Below, in pieces: positions 1 through 11,729 of a stretch of 64,000 nucleotides of DNA (within the stretch, counting starts at the first letter, position 1; each line of letters starts with the position of its first letter). Origin of the DNA: Amphiura filiformis (Eukaryota; Echinodermata; Ophiuroidea; Amphilepidida; Amphiuridae); contig NC_092642.1 in NCBI RefSeq assembly GCF_039555335.1, positions 57,825,776 through 57,889,775 on the forward strand. The letters run 5' to 3'. The notes under the pieces were generated by a model. It was not told where the DNA came from, did not search any database, and worked only from the letters and a program-made list of their open reading frames with translations. Position numbers and translations under genes: made by a program.

Positions 1-1190
1 GGATTCCCTGATTTAATTGTTTTATCGTCATCCTTCTTGTTTCCCAAAAGCTCCATCAAATTCAAAGTTTTATTTTTATTTTGATGCCATCCTGAGTGCT
101 TAAAAACAATCAAAACTTTTGACCTATACTATATTATCATCCATATGTACATGTTTTGCATTTGCTGGCGATTAAAAGCTTCAACAGTTGGTCGCCATTG
201 GCGCCATGGATTGAAGGTTTAGTCGCATCAGAAAAAATCTAGTCGCCAATGCGCCTAAAATGGTCGCACCGTACAGCACTGGCAATGATCCACCTTTACA
301 TTTAGGAACTGCGCCCGGGCACAGCAACTCCGATGGTGGATTCTCTGCGCTCGAGCGCAGAAATGATCCACCGATATTATAATAAGAAAATATGTTATTT
401 TGCTTCCGAGCGCATCAACTCCGATCGTGGATTCTCATGCCCGAGCGTAGCAATGATCCACCTTTAGGCCGAGTAAAAGAAATACATGTTTTCGTCCGCG
501 CCTCCTCCTTTTTTGAAGATTTTTCAAATTTCTTTTTATTTTGTTAATTTTCAGTTATCATGGTTATAACTTGTTGAAAAAGATGTTTCAGAAGTTGAAA
601 CCTATTTTACGGCTTTGTAAATGCATAATAGATCATTTAACGCGGCTGTGTACTCAAGACGTTGTTTCTTTCGCAAAATTGAGTTTTTTTGATATTTGTT
701 ACTTTGTTATGTTTTTTATAAATACAAGGAAAGAAAATCCAGATTTATAAACTCCAACTGCGCTATTTTATGGATTTTATTTCACTATTTCATTCGTGTT
801 TGCAATTTTAAAAAGAGAAAATCTTTGTTGTATCAGCGAGGTACACGCGGCATAACAACGCATTGCGCTGTGTATCGCGCAATTTGTTAACGCACAGATA
901 CGCTACGCATACGCGCCGCTTATCTGCATGCGTGGCGCATCCTTTGGAAACACTAATTTCAAGTGGTCAAATGGCTCCGTTTTAGCTGATAAAATGTGGG
1001 TTTTTCAAGTTCTCTCCTCGATTTGAATATCAAGTTATGAATGGATTTCGCTCAAACTTCTCAACGGGCTGTGGATTTACCCGATGTTCACGTAATATAA
1101 GGTAGAAAAACGAAAACTGCCGCATTCTCCTGTGAGATTCGATGAAAGGGCAAAATGTGACCACTTTAAACTTCAACGGCCATTATTTCA
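1..1190. other. Non-coding repeat-derived DNA
   Basis: No gene is supported here. About 160-280 is an inverted copy of sequence at about 55978-56100 (shared words such as GGCGCCATGG / CTGGCGCCAATGG). About 467-610 is an inverted copy of sequence ending each 1.5-kb repeat unit near 29400-29575. 290-450 has two related segments built around CTCCGATSGTGGATTCT, found again near 4860-4910. These are dispersed repeats of unknown class. Short open frames at 541-890 are not gene-like. Confidence 0.5.
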
Positions 1191-1196
1191 ATGTTC

Positions 1197-1480
1197 ATTT
1201 TCTCGGTAAAATGTGATGCAATCAAGCAAAATGAGTCGGATGTCGGGAATATTGATTTTGAGATATAATCAATAATAGTATTCAACTTCCTTTGTATTTT
1301 ATTGTTCTGAGCAACACTAAAATAGCCATATCTTTGGAACAATAAGTCTAATTATGATGGGGTATTCGGCAAAATAAAGCTCTGAGAATGGCTGATATAA
1401 TGATATTGAAAACTGAATTTTGATTTTGATCGACATCAGACTCATTTTGCTTGATCGCATCACAAATGACGATTTAGGTA
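1197..1480. repeat. Imperfect inverted repeat (stem-loop)
   Basis: The segment around 1210-1245 (GTGATGCAATCAAGCAAAAT...) returns in inverse orientation at about 1433-1467 with two or three mismatches. The arms are about 33 bp and the loop is about 190 bp. It may be a short hairpin-type element; no target duplication was recognised. Confidence 0.5.
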
Positions 1481-1490
1481 CACGATAACT

Positions 1491-1555
1491 CAATAAATAC
1501 AGCATCTATAGGTAAGCAAATAATATTTGCTTACCTATAGATGCTGTATTTATTG
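1491..1555. repeat. 65-bp perfect palindrome
   Basis: The left arm at 1491-1522 (CAATAAATACAGCATC...GCAAATA) is exactly repeated as its reverse complement at 1524-1555, with a single A (1523) between them. Read as RNA or single-stranded DNA it would form a 32-bp hairpin. Such uninterrupted palindromes are usually recent or artefactual, so it may mark a fold-back duplication. Confidence 0.85.
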
Positions 1556-2020
1556 GTAAGCAAATATGATCATCGTAAAAAGCATGATCGACTCAAGAAA
1601 CGGTTTTCTCATTTTTTTATATTTTGGTCTATTTCCGATTTTAGGCATCATTTTGTGCAAATAGGCATTTGTGAATTTTAAAAAGTTCATTTTGATGCCT
1701 TATATGGTCAATATCTCAAAAACTAAGGCCAATATCAAAAAAATAAAAAAAACATTTTTGGAATGGAGCCTCAAGATTGAACTAAAAACAAAATAAAATA
1801 TTTTGGAAAGAGTGTTTTTTGTTATGATGTACCTAACAAATATTGCCAAAAACTCACTTTTTGTGATTTTCTTCATAATTGTTGTTTTTACCCCAAATCT
1901 GTATTTATATTAAGATTGATGTCTTGCCTTATTGCCTTTATAAAAATGTATACTTTTATATGTCTTGCGCGAATAATTACAAAGTTATTGCACTTTTACT
2001 ACATGCATGTCTGAGAGTAC

Positions 2021-4577
2021 CAGGCTTCCCGTTAGTGTGCGTCATTGCGTCCAGACGCGTATTTTACGAATTTGGACGCAAGTTCACATGGCTAATCAAG
2101 TATTTTTGCGTCCATATCACATGCATGTGGGACGCAGACTAACTTCAAATTTAATCATTAATTGATGATAAAAATAAGACATTTTTATTCTTTTATGTTT
2201 TTAAGATAATAAAAGCCCCAAAATTTTGACCCACCTGCTTAAGAATTGTAGTAAATTCTGCAATATTTGTAAATGCAACGTCAGGAAATCGTGCACTTTT
2301 TGCAAGCTTTCCGTACAATCGCTGTTTTATGGGAAAGTCCCCATTGATGCTTTGTTTACAAAGCTTGCTCAACTGAAGATGTGCGGCTACCGTGCAGTTG
2401 CTGTTTATTTAATTATTTAGCACAAGCTAGTCACGATTATCGCACTTTCAGTTTCCCATGCGTTTGAACGGGAATTGGATTGCGTACTTTTTCGATGTCT
2501 AGTGAGCAAATTTTTCAATATTTTGAGAAAATGATGTCAAATTTTCTATTCTATATTGTTTGGTAATAATGTCTTTTGCCAATAGTATGTTTAAAGTTGT
2601 AATTTTGTGTTTTTGATCGCAAAGATCGGATATTTTCGTTCGATTCAATTCTGAACCCTTCGCTAGGGTGCCGATTTCGCAGAACTTTGACGATAATTTT
2701 GCCTTTTTGGACACTAAAATGCATTCGATCCTTAATTTTGTTTCAACCGAGTCTTAAATTAGCAAGCACAATAAGGTTGGTACCACTTTTATATACGGTC
2801 ATGTGTCTTATGGTGGGACCATAAAATACCTGGTGATGTTACATTTTTCTCTCCTCTTTCAGATTTAACTTGTTGTCACAGGGCTATTCTTGGTTCAATT
2901 GCATGAAGTTTGGGCTCATTATACAGCCTGATTATTCTAATTTTCAAATATGTTTCTCAATTTGGAATGCCAATTTGTTTAATTAGTGAAAAATACCAAA
3001 ATGTTAACGAAGATAAACCTGGTGGATAAGCGGTAGTGGATAAGCGGTAGTGGAGTATGTGCATTCTCTATGGGAGACATGGCATCCTTTTGAATTTTAA
3101 ATTATATAATTGCCAAATTGTGTGCTATACTTGCAAATCATACCTCAAATGAAAGCTTGATCATTCATTATTCATATTCAGCTATTAATTTTATCTAATC
3201 GTGTTAACAAGTATTAATTGAGAACCGCAAGTCACAAGAACCTCAATTTTTTCCTATTCACTTACACACAAATGCCAAGATTTTCAGTCACGACATGCGT
3301 TTTGGCTTTCAATTGTTGTATCTTGAGAATTATACACCCTAAGATAGGAAAATTATACATTTTTGGAAAGCTTTTACCCCAGGAATCCAAATATGCAGTT
3401 AAAATAAATGTAGGATACACTCTAAAGAAAATATCTTCAAAAATGTAATCAACATTTTGTGCATGAAGTTACGTATATTTTCACACCCTGTATCACCACT
3501 TTGGTCAATCATAACATGGCAAAAGTATACATTTTATTTAAGCTCATAGTGTTGCCTGCCACAAAGTTAGATTACATTTGAGATATTCCATATCAGTAGC
3601 AAATGCAATAAATTATGAATTCACAAGTAAAATTAATTTTTTTTCATGATATCACCCTTTATATTTTCTTACGCACCCTGTATACCAACTTCATTTTTGC
3701 ATAGTTGGATTCCTTGGAACATAAGCTTTCCAAAAATGTATAGTTTTGTTGATGTGAGATGTATAGTTTTAGAGATGTAACAATTTAAGTGAAAAGGAGG
3801 ACAAATGATCAAAATCAGTACTTGTAACGCAAATGTGCCCCACCATATGACACATGACCATACATTGATAAAATTTTAATGATTTTTTTTCAAGTTTCTA
3901 ACCGGCGCAAATCGTTAAGTGTGTATTTCCCATTGACATCCAAAATGGGAAATACGAGTCTGATGGACATAGGAACGGCGTCCATGAGACTCAGCGAGTC
4001 TAGCACAAGCTGACAATATTCAGTTTTTAATGTTTTAAGTTTATTTTCTCATAAATAATCTACGTTTCCTTTATTAGTATTATAGTTACGATGAATAAAA
4101 GCAATTTTAAAGACAAAATCCAAATGATAACCTTTTTTTTTGTATTATTTGTGGCAGCGCGTGTTTTAGCTTTTATAGCATCAACAGCACGTTTTAAAAT
4201 TAAAGAAACCCGGAAGTAAAAGTACGAAAATTTGTGCATGTTTTTGCAGCTGTTTCTGACCACGTTTCCGACCAAAACTGACACAAAAATGAGAAAAATT
4301 ATCATAGCGACTGGAGATGGAATATCACGGCGAAAATGCACTTTTATTTTATTTTAACAATCAACATTTGATGAAGTGTAGACCCGGGGCACGGGTACGT
4401 GTGTTAGCAAGAAGGGGCTGCCGTTCTGATCATGAAATTCCGCGGCGTTTCCCGGTATGATTGATCGTGAATTTCAGATGGACGCACAAAAATATGTCTG
4501 GACGCAAGTTTTTTCAACCTTGTCAGCAAACTTGCGTCACTCATGACGCACATTTTAAATCCTTAACGGGAACCCTG
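2021..4577. mobile_element. hAT-like DNA transposon, non-autonomous
   Basis: The ends are CAGGCTTCCCGTTA (2021) and, in inverse, CAGGGTTCCCGTTA (4577). Subterminal GTGCGTCAT words occur on both sides. The element is flanked by a perfect 8-bp direct repeat, GAGAGTAC, at 2013-2020 and 4578-4585. An 8-bp TSD with CAGGG-type ends is the hAT pattern. No transposase frame survives in 2.56 kb, and the middle is occupied by another inverted-repeat element (2792-3875). Confidence 0.8.
2792..3875. mobile_element. Inverted-repeat element nested in the hAT-like element
   Basis: The termini TATACGGTCATGTGTCTTAT and, in inverse, ATGTATGGTCATGTGTCATA form imperfect inverted repeats of about 28 bp. The interior repeats CACCCTGTAT words near 3485 and 3675. 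No coding frame or clean TSD was found. It lies wholly inside 2021-4577, so it entered later or was part of that element when it moved. Confidence 0.55.
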
Positions 4578-4585
4578 GAGAGTAC

Positions 4586-5493
4586 ACAGCTGCCTTAAGA
4601 AGAGTTTTGTGATCACTAGAGGGGCCTACCTATCAAAACAATAAAATAAAAAGGGCCTCCTCCTTTTTCTCAGATATCAATCTGTATGTCGAATACCCGA
4701 AAATATGGTGCCAAAACTGCCAAATACAGGTATTTAGCGTCGTTTTCCAATAAAAAATAGAAAATAAAAAGCCCCTCATCCTCCTAATTTTTAAAAACCC
4801 GGACGAGAAACATATTTTTATTTTTACTTGGCCTTATAAGAAAATATATTATTTTGCTTCCGAGCGCAGTTACTCCGACAGTGGATTCTTTGCGCCCCCG
4901 AGCGCAGAACATCCACTACCGGAAGTTCTGCAGAGGGGCGCAGGAGCTCCACTGGTAGATCACGTACATAACTCCATATGTTTTACGGTCATTCCTTTGG
5001 GTTGCGTGAAATTGTCGGGTTTGTTGGGGGCCTTGGTCTTGTCCTTCCTTGTCGGCAAACTCACGCTCCCTCAGAAAATTACCTCTCAGCCCAAAACAAA
5101 CCCCTCTGATTTCCCACACTGACCTCAAAACAGATAGTGCGTTATTATTGTCAACTCAAAGGCCCCATAAACAGTTTACATACTCTGTAAACATGGTAAA
5201 TCTGTGTGTTGTTGTGCATAAATAAATTTAAGTAAGCTTACACTTCCGGTCGCGGATCACGACGTAAAAAACACGACACAGCGGCTCTTGAATCCGTAGT
5301 CCAACTGCTGCACTTCTGATGGATATAAATTCGTTGTTCTCTTTTCAGCACTTTTTTTAAAAACAGGGTGTTGTTTCAAATCCTGAATATTTAAAAATAA
5401 AATTTATCAACGTTACGTTGACTCAAATCTGTACCGGCGATCTGCGGCGATGACAGCATAATGAAAAAATTGCCTTTAAAAGGGACGGGCCAA
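4586..5493. other. Non-coding dispersed repeats
   Basis: 4620-4703 is an inverted copy of the stretch near 29013-29095 in the 1.5-kb repeat units. 4770-4910 resembles 370-450 and the AGGAGG...GACGAGAAACAT part of the same units. Nothing else is recognised, and no gene is supported. Confidence 0.45.
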
Positions 5494-6030
5494 TCCCGGG
5501 GGGCACTCAACTTTGGAAGTGACGGTATACGATACCGGTAGCTACCGGTATGTGCCTGTCCCCTCTTTTGAAGTCGACAATACCCGATGACCCCCTTTTT
5601 TTAAAAGTCATACCCGATGACCCCCTTTTTTTTAGTTTCGGCTACCCAATGACCTCTTTTTTTTGGTTGCGGCTACCCAATGACCCTCTTTTTTTTCTAG
5701 ATTTTCTGGAATAGCATCATTAAAATGCCATAAAATAATGCCGAAACTTTCAAATTTTGCTCAATTTTTTCAAAATTATGTTGAAACTTTAAAAATTCTG
5801 CTCCATTTTTTCAAAATTTTCTAATCGATGACCCTTCTTTTTAAAATCTTATACTCAATGACCCCTTTTTTCAAAATATTATACCTAATGACCCCCTTTT
5901 TTATTTTGTTTGTACCCAATGACCCCCCTTTTTTTAAATAACGCTTTGTAAAATTGTACCCGATAGGCCCCTACTTCGCGACGCCGGTAGGCACTTCCCC
6001 TCACTTCTAAAGTTGAGTGCCCCCCCGGGA
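5494..6030. mobile_element. Short TIR element with CCCAATGACCCCC array
   Basis: The ends TCCCGGGGGGCACTCAACTT (5494) and their inverse (TCCCGGGGGGGCACTCAACT from 6030) form about 28-bp terminal inverted repeats. Between them, 5580-5930 is a degenerate tandem array of TACCCRATGACCCCC followed by T-runs of about 20-60 bp spacing. It has no coding capacity and a MITE-like size (537 bp). No certain TSD was seen. Confidence 0.7.
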
Positions 6031-6034
6031 CTTC

Positions 6035-6340
6035 AAATGGCTTCAATTAGGTCTTCATTTTGCAAAAGTTTCTCACTTTTGAGGGGGGAATATCCCCCTC
6101 AGACCCCCCCTGTGTGCGCAACTTAATGGGTACTAATTATAATTTATATAATAATAAAGTCAAAACTTGTCCACGAATGGCTTCAATTGGACCATCTTTT
6201 CGCAAATTTTTTTTTCAAACTAATATTTTACACTGCAATAATAGTGACAAAATGGTCCACCAAATGGCTTCAATTGGGTCTTCATTTTCCAAAAGTTTCT
6301 AACTTCTCGGGGGGCACATCCCCCTCAGCCCCCCCCCCCC
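6035..6340. repeat. Three partial copies of ATGGCTTCAATT repeat
   Basis: Related segments start at about 6035, 6175 and 6257. Each has ATGGCTTCAATT(A/G)G, then GTCTTCATTTT. Two are followed by a G-run and CCCCCTCAG. Inverted relatives occur at about 52560-52640 and 52840-52925. This is a dispersed repeat of unknown class. Confidence 0.6.
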
Positions 6341-6984
6341 CCGCGTCGCACAAGTGCTCCAGAGCTCTCCAGGGTGGCCGTTTCATACTTTTTTTCTCTC
6401 AAGTTGCCCCCCCTGACTACTCTAGATCCGCCCCACTGCATGAGAGTGTATACTTCAACGTCAAGTTAATTTAGTTTGAAAAAAATTTTTTTTTGCTATT
6501 CACTTTTTCAAACCATGCAAAAAAATTTTGGGTCAACAAATCACAACTTCCGTCGGCAAAAAATATTTCCGTCGGTACATTTACAGGTTGTGCCCCCTCG
6601 GTTCCAAAATCCTGGATACGCCACTGATTGGTATACTAGCCCGGATTCTAGTGGCATCACAAATGTCTATAAACATCTCAACTGTGCCCGAGACTACTTC
6701 ACACATGCACCATCATCATTTTTATAGCTTCAAGTTCAATATGACAAACTTTTTAGCGCGCGATGTGAAATGAAAAGATATAATAAAGACAAGTAGATAC
6801 GAGCGTAAATAGAAATATAAGGAAAATGATGGGAATGAGAGAGGGAGGGTGAGAGGGGACAAGGAGAGCGACTGGGAGTGATAAAGTGTATAGGTCTAGG
6901 AAAGAATAAGTACAAAGAAGGGAAAAGAAAGGAATGATGAATACATTTAATAATAATATTAGGCCTATAAAATAACTAAACACA
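6341..6984. other. No recognisable feature
   Basis: I see no gene and no clear element. Open frames on both strands (to 128 codons on the minus strand at 6753-7139) lack family motifs and overlap a TIR element. Confidence 0.4.
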
Positions 6985-6986
6985 TA

Positions 6987-7450
6987 CCGTAAAATGGGGT
7001 AACTTCGGTCAGCGGGGTAACTTTGGTCGGGCAAATATATTTTTTGACCAAAATGAGCATTTTTTACATTTTTTCTGAAAAATAAAAATCGACATTTGTG
7101 AGCAAGGATGGGTGCTTGATTAATTTTGCAAGGGGTCAAATGTCACAAAAAAACAATAACTTGCCCATATACAGCGAAGATTAATTTTTTTGATTTTTTT
7201 TTCTTCATGGAATCCGGGCATGGAATTTAATACTCTGACCAATTGCCCCAAATGCGGGGTAACTTTGGTCAAACTATTCTTTAACCCCGAGGGCACCCTT
7301 ACAAAATTATTTAAAAATCTTTTTCAACTTCAATGTGTAGAAGGGATCCATAATGTCACAAAAAAGAGTTAATTACAAATATAATTGGTTTTGTTTGGAA
7401 GCAGTGGTTTAAAAACTCTGAAAAGTGCCCAAAGTTACTCCATTTTACGG
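6987..7450. mobile_element. TA-flanked TIR element (mariner-like MITE)
   Basis: CCGTAAAATGGGGTAACTT at the left and its inverse (one mismatch) at the right are flanked by TA at 6985-6986 and 7451-7452. The GGGGTAACTTTGGTC word recurs inside. The element is 464 bp and non-coding. A TA TSD and a CCGT start suit a Tc1/mariner-derived MITE. Confidence 0.7.
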
Positions 7451-7452
7451 TA

Positions 7453-8086
7453 ACCGCACTGGGCAGCCATTCTATGATGTCAATGCGTTTATTCGTTACG
7501 TATATTAAACGCCCAATCAGATGTATTTCACACCTGCCATTCCCAAACACAAGTCACCCAATTTCGAAAACTGGACGTTGAATGTACACTCTCATGAATA
7601 TTGATTGGCAACATTTTCCAATATGTCAGCGCTCTAATCGGAAAAATAGAACAATAGACCCTGCAGAGCGTTGACTGAACATGCCTGCCCAGTAGGGTGA
7701 TAACGGGCCAACCCCTAATATTGTTCTGCCTCCGCCAGGAGGTAGTATGATTTGAAATTTACACCTAAAATGCCGCACATTGCGCGGCATATAGGCCGAT
7801 TGTACAAATTTATATTCTGACAAGTACTCTAATTTCCGCCCAATATCGAAAGCCCAATATATATCCCCCACCACTTTGCGCCATACATAAATTCGCCTAT
7901 CGCCATTTCCGAATGTTCAAAAAGGTAATCACGCTTCCTCAGCATGTGCAATAAATTAGCATTAAAATTAATCTTATTCTATAGGGATTCTAGAAACACC
8001 TAGCACGTGGCGCCAATGGTGCGAGTCTATCAAGCTCATGAATTATGCATTAGAATTTTTTCAAACTCATATGTTGTATAATTGAA
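7453..8086. other. No recognisable feature
   Basis: I find no gene, RNA or element boundary here. Short CGCC-containing words occur, but there is no repeated structure. Confidence 0.35.
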
Positions 8087-8087
8087 G

Positions 8088-8220
8088 ACCGAATTAAAAA
8101 GACTAGCTTGCGTATGCCGTCCTGTCAACCAGACCAAAAATGCCATACTGCGCAGGTCAGCAACCAATCACGGCGCGCCTTTGTCATGACGTCAGACGCA
8201 AACTAGTATTTTTAATTCGG
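8088..8220. mobile_element. Short MITE-like inverted repeat
   Basis: ACCGAATTAAAAAGACTAG at the left is matched in inverse by the right end (CTAGTATTTTTAATTCGGT). It is about 133 bp and non-coding. The TSD is not certain. Confidence 0.6.
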
Positions 8221-8221
8221 T

Positions 8222-9439
8222 ATTTAATTATGGGTTGTAGCCTCATCATGGAATAAAGATAGAGCACATCAGCAATATCGTAGAAATAAAGTCGGACAAC
8301 CGTTATGCTGTGTGTGGCAATGGGAAAACACATTAAACAAGGTTTAATTTCATGATTACATGAAACCTGATTATCAATGCAAAAACTTTGGCTGGAGAAG
8401 TTGAAGCTGACGTTCATGGCGACACTTTGGATGTGATAATTTGACATCATGGATTGTTTTGTGCAAAATTTGAGGTATTTTTGTGTCATTTAATACGCGG
8501 TGAGTCAGCAGGCCGACTGGCATGCATGCTAGGCTCGACTAGGCCGCAATCATCGTGCATGCGTGTCTACATCATAATAATAGGTTGAAATGATGGGATT
8601 GAAAAGACCGGCTAGCTATTTGATTTCTCTGCATACGAGATGTATGTGCTGTGCCGTGTTCAACTATGATGCGCCTAGCCGCGCCTATAGCCGCGCCTAT
8701 GGCCGGCTTCATTGCTGTTCAAATCATGTACTAAAGTATTGCAATTTTATTGCGTTGATATAATTCGGAATAATTCGTTTTAAAGTATTTGCTTCCCATG
8801 CGTGGTTGGTCATGTTGGTGGTATGTATGTCAGTTTTTACATTCTACTGAGTACTGTTGCAATATTTTTGTATGCATACCCATGACCGTTTCAAGACTAT
8901 GACTGAGAAATTTGCTTTTTGTTTGTTAAGATAAAAATAAAAATAAAATGCAAGAATCATCTTTCCCCACACAATACTTCTTACAAACAAGGTGTTGATA
9001 TTGACCCTTTCGATGCAAAACAAAGCACAAATGAAGGAAAGAAAACAAAACAATAATGTTTTTGATTTTTTATTCAATTACACATACAAAAAAGTAATGG
9101 CCTATGAAAAGACCCCTAAATATAATAATATTAATATTATTTTAGTCCTGAATACAAAATGTAATAAACAAGCATAAAAGAATCTGATACGAAAATCTGT
9201 TACTCTGAAACGTTACAATTGTAATTTTCAGTCAAAAAATCCACAAGAAATGACTCTTGATACAACTTAGGCCTATATTTTAAAAAACAGAAACGGCTGC
9301 CTGCATCTGGAACTCTTCATATCTGAAAGTTTGAAGGTCTTATTTCATACATCAGAATTATCTGCAAGATGGCTTTAGGTGACCGTGGCCCTATTGGCTA
9401 ATGCACAAATTTAGATTTTCTTTCTATTTAAATAATACT
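8222..9439. other. No recognisable feature
   Basis: AT-rich non-coding DNA. Open frames of 60-100 codons on both strands show no family signature. Near 8680-8705 a GCCGCGCCTATRG word is repeated in tandem. Confidence 0.35.
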
Positions 9440-10020
9440 ATAGTATGTTAAAGCTTATGCCCTGTAGATTACATTCGGTTCTTGAGATATGGCCTGTCAA
9501 AATGGCGCCCCAGGGAATGGCGCGTGAAACCAAAACAAAAAATTGGCAACAACTTTCTTTTTATTTTCTATATTTTTGCAGTTTCCAGTTGCCAGATGAT
9601 TTTCTAATTACATGCATGAATTATGCAAAGTAAAGATTTCAGATAATCAGATACAATTAAAAGAGCTATGGCACTGAGGCATGGTAGGCCTACATGGGTA
9701 GAACACACACTATACTACAAAATTACGGTTGCGTTTTGGCAAATTTCAATTTGCATAATTAATCAGGGCCACTTATTAGAAAAGTTGATTAGGGCCCAAA
9801 TTAATTATGCAAATGGAAATTTGCCAAAGGCATCCATGGGTTTTATATCTTAATTTGTAGCCGATCTGAACATTTTACTTTGTATAACTCTTGCATATAT
9901 AATTAGAAAATAAGGCCTACCTGACAACATTGCATAACAAAAATAAAAGAAAGCCATTTTGACAGGCCATATTTTGGTAACCGAATATCCGATTAAAATA
10001 AAATTTTCAGTCTTGTAATC
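9440..10020. repeat. Long fold-back (hairpin) repeat
   Basis: Arms at about 9470-9640 and 9870-10000 match imperfectly in inverse (shared ATGGCCTGTCAAAATGGC and GCAAAGTAAA-type words). The centre has its own inverted pair around 9738-9840 (TTGGCAAATTT ... AAATTTGCCAA with ATTTGCATAATTAAT). The block reads as a degenerate fold-back element. Confidence 0.6.
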
Positions 10021-11191
10021 AGGAGAGAATGGGCTCACATATTTCAATCAGACAAAAATCTATATCCAATAGCGTTACCTTAAAGCTAGCATTATAAGTG
10101 TCTCCTTAACTAATAACAAAAGTTGCCCATTTGTATCTTGGAGGCATTGTCTTTTTTAAAGACATTTCTTGTTCATTTTGTTGTAAAAATACATCATGCA
10201 AAATTTCATGAAATTCAAATAATTTTTAGAGGGTGCGCCCGGGCTTTGAAGTTTTGTGTGTGAAGTCTATGGGGATTTTTGGTAATTTTCACTCAGCCAC
10301 CAGAAAGTAATAATCAACTTATCTAACTATGTTATAAAACTGTTAGCATGTAGACCTAGTCTTAGGTAGGCCTATTCATAAAACAAATATGTAAGAAAAA
10401 TTAAATGAAAATATACAAGCGGAGAAAATTCAAAATTTATCTCAATTGTTTCAATGGTGGCAATTTTGTATGCAACTATTGAAAGTCAATAGGGTTTTGG
10501 TGCAAAATTTTTTCCAACAGTTTTTTCACACAAAGCTAGACTCAACTTATGTGGATGAATTTCTCAGGTGTGTTAGATAGGCCTACACATGTTTCCTATG
10601 TAAACCCATCGGAATTTTAAATCACTAAGTTCAAGCCTTATTGTCTATATAGGCCTAATAATGAAAAAAGTAGGCCCTACATCTGACATTCACTGAAGAG
10701 GGAGTGAATCCTCTTAGTAGCACTGCTGATATATAGTCCAACTTCATAGTTAGGCATAATGCAACGGCAGATGAATAAACTCATGAATATTAACAAAGGC
10801 ATATATTATCCACTATCTAGGCCTATTGCAGGTTGTTACATAATTATGAAAGTATGAAAGAAGAAGACCTCCCACCACCAGACGTCAAGTTGATAGCTGT
10901 TGATTTTGGAGGATAATGCTTTCCTGCATAATGCTAGGATTTCTGGCCATTATGACAGCATTTGACCAATCGGAAGAGGATCGAGAGATGGACATTTTGT
11001 ATTCTCTATAATAATTAGTATTTCCAAGTGGATGACAGGTTATTGAAGCTGAAAACACAATAGAGATTATTTATACCATTCATTTATTCTATTAAGGCTA
11101 TCCTAATCATAATATTCCTGCGTGCTGGCCAAATGTTTTGGCTGTTCTGTTAGACTATGCCATAGTCGAATTTTATTAAAAATAGGGGTAC
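10021..11191. other. No recognisable feature
   Basis: AT-rich intergenic DNA with several scattered TAGGCCTA words (near 10370, 10580, 10650 and 10820). No gene or element boundary was found. Confidence 0.35.
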
Positions 11192-11725
11192 CTGCAGGTA
11201 ATATGGGACCATTAAGGACGTTTAGCTTATGTGCATAAAAACTATAGAAGATATGCCCAAAAGAGATTGTTATGATGAACAACCTGTCCTTTAAGATTAA
11301 TAAAACAGGCAATGTTATATCTTGTTTTTATGTTTGTTTGGACGCTATGACGTCAAAATGACGTCATCGTCAAGTGTCCCATATTACCTGCATGTGCAGG
11401 TAATATGGGACACTGTGTTATCTCTATGGTGAAAATCAAAATGTTCAGAAAATCACTCTCTTGTTCTAAAAACATTTTTGTTACATGATTTTGAATGTTA
11501 AATGCAAATTTCAACAAGAAAATTCAATTTTCTAAATAGTTTTGCTTTTCGCATTGACAATGCACACAATTTCCTATGTGTCCCATATTACCTGCACCCA
11601 TTCAGTTGAAAATCAGAGAAAATAATCATTTATAAAAGGAAAGTGCCACTTTTCAGTGGAATTTTACCTGCTGATAAGCTTAACCCATCACCTAAAGATC
11701 ATAAAAAGTGACAAATGCACCCTCA

Positions 11726-11729
11726 GTAC
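11726..11729. repeat. Left TSD of LTR retrotransposon (GTAC)
   Basis: GTAC immediately precedes the TGTAACG start of the first LTR and is repeated right after the CGTTACA end of the second LTR at 34859-34862. This is the 4-bp duplication expected for LTR retrotransposon integration. Confidence 0.8.

Noticed and set aside
6753..7139. 128-codon minus-strand frame with hydrophobic stretches
   Set aside because: It overlaps the end of a TIR element, has no homology I recognise, and lies in low-complexity AT-rich DNA.
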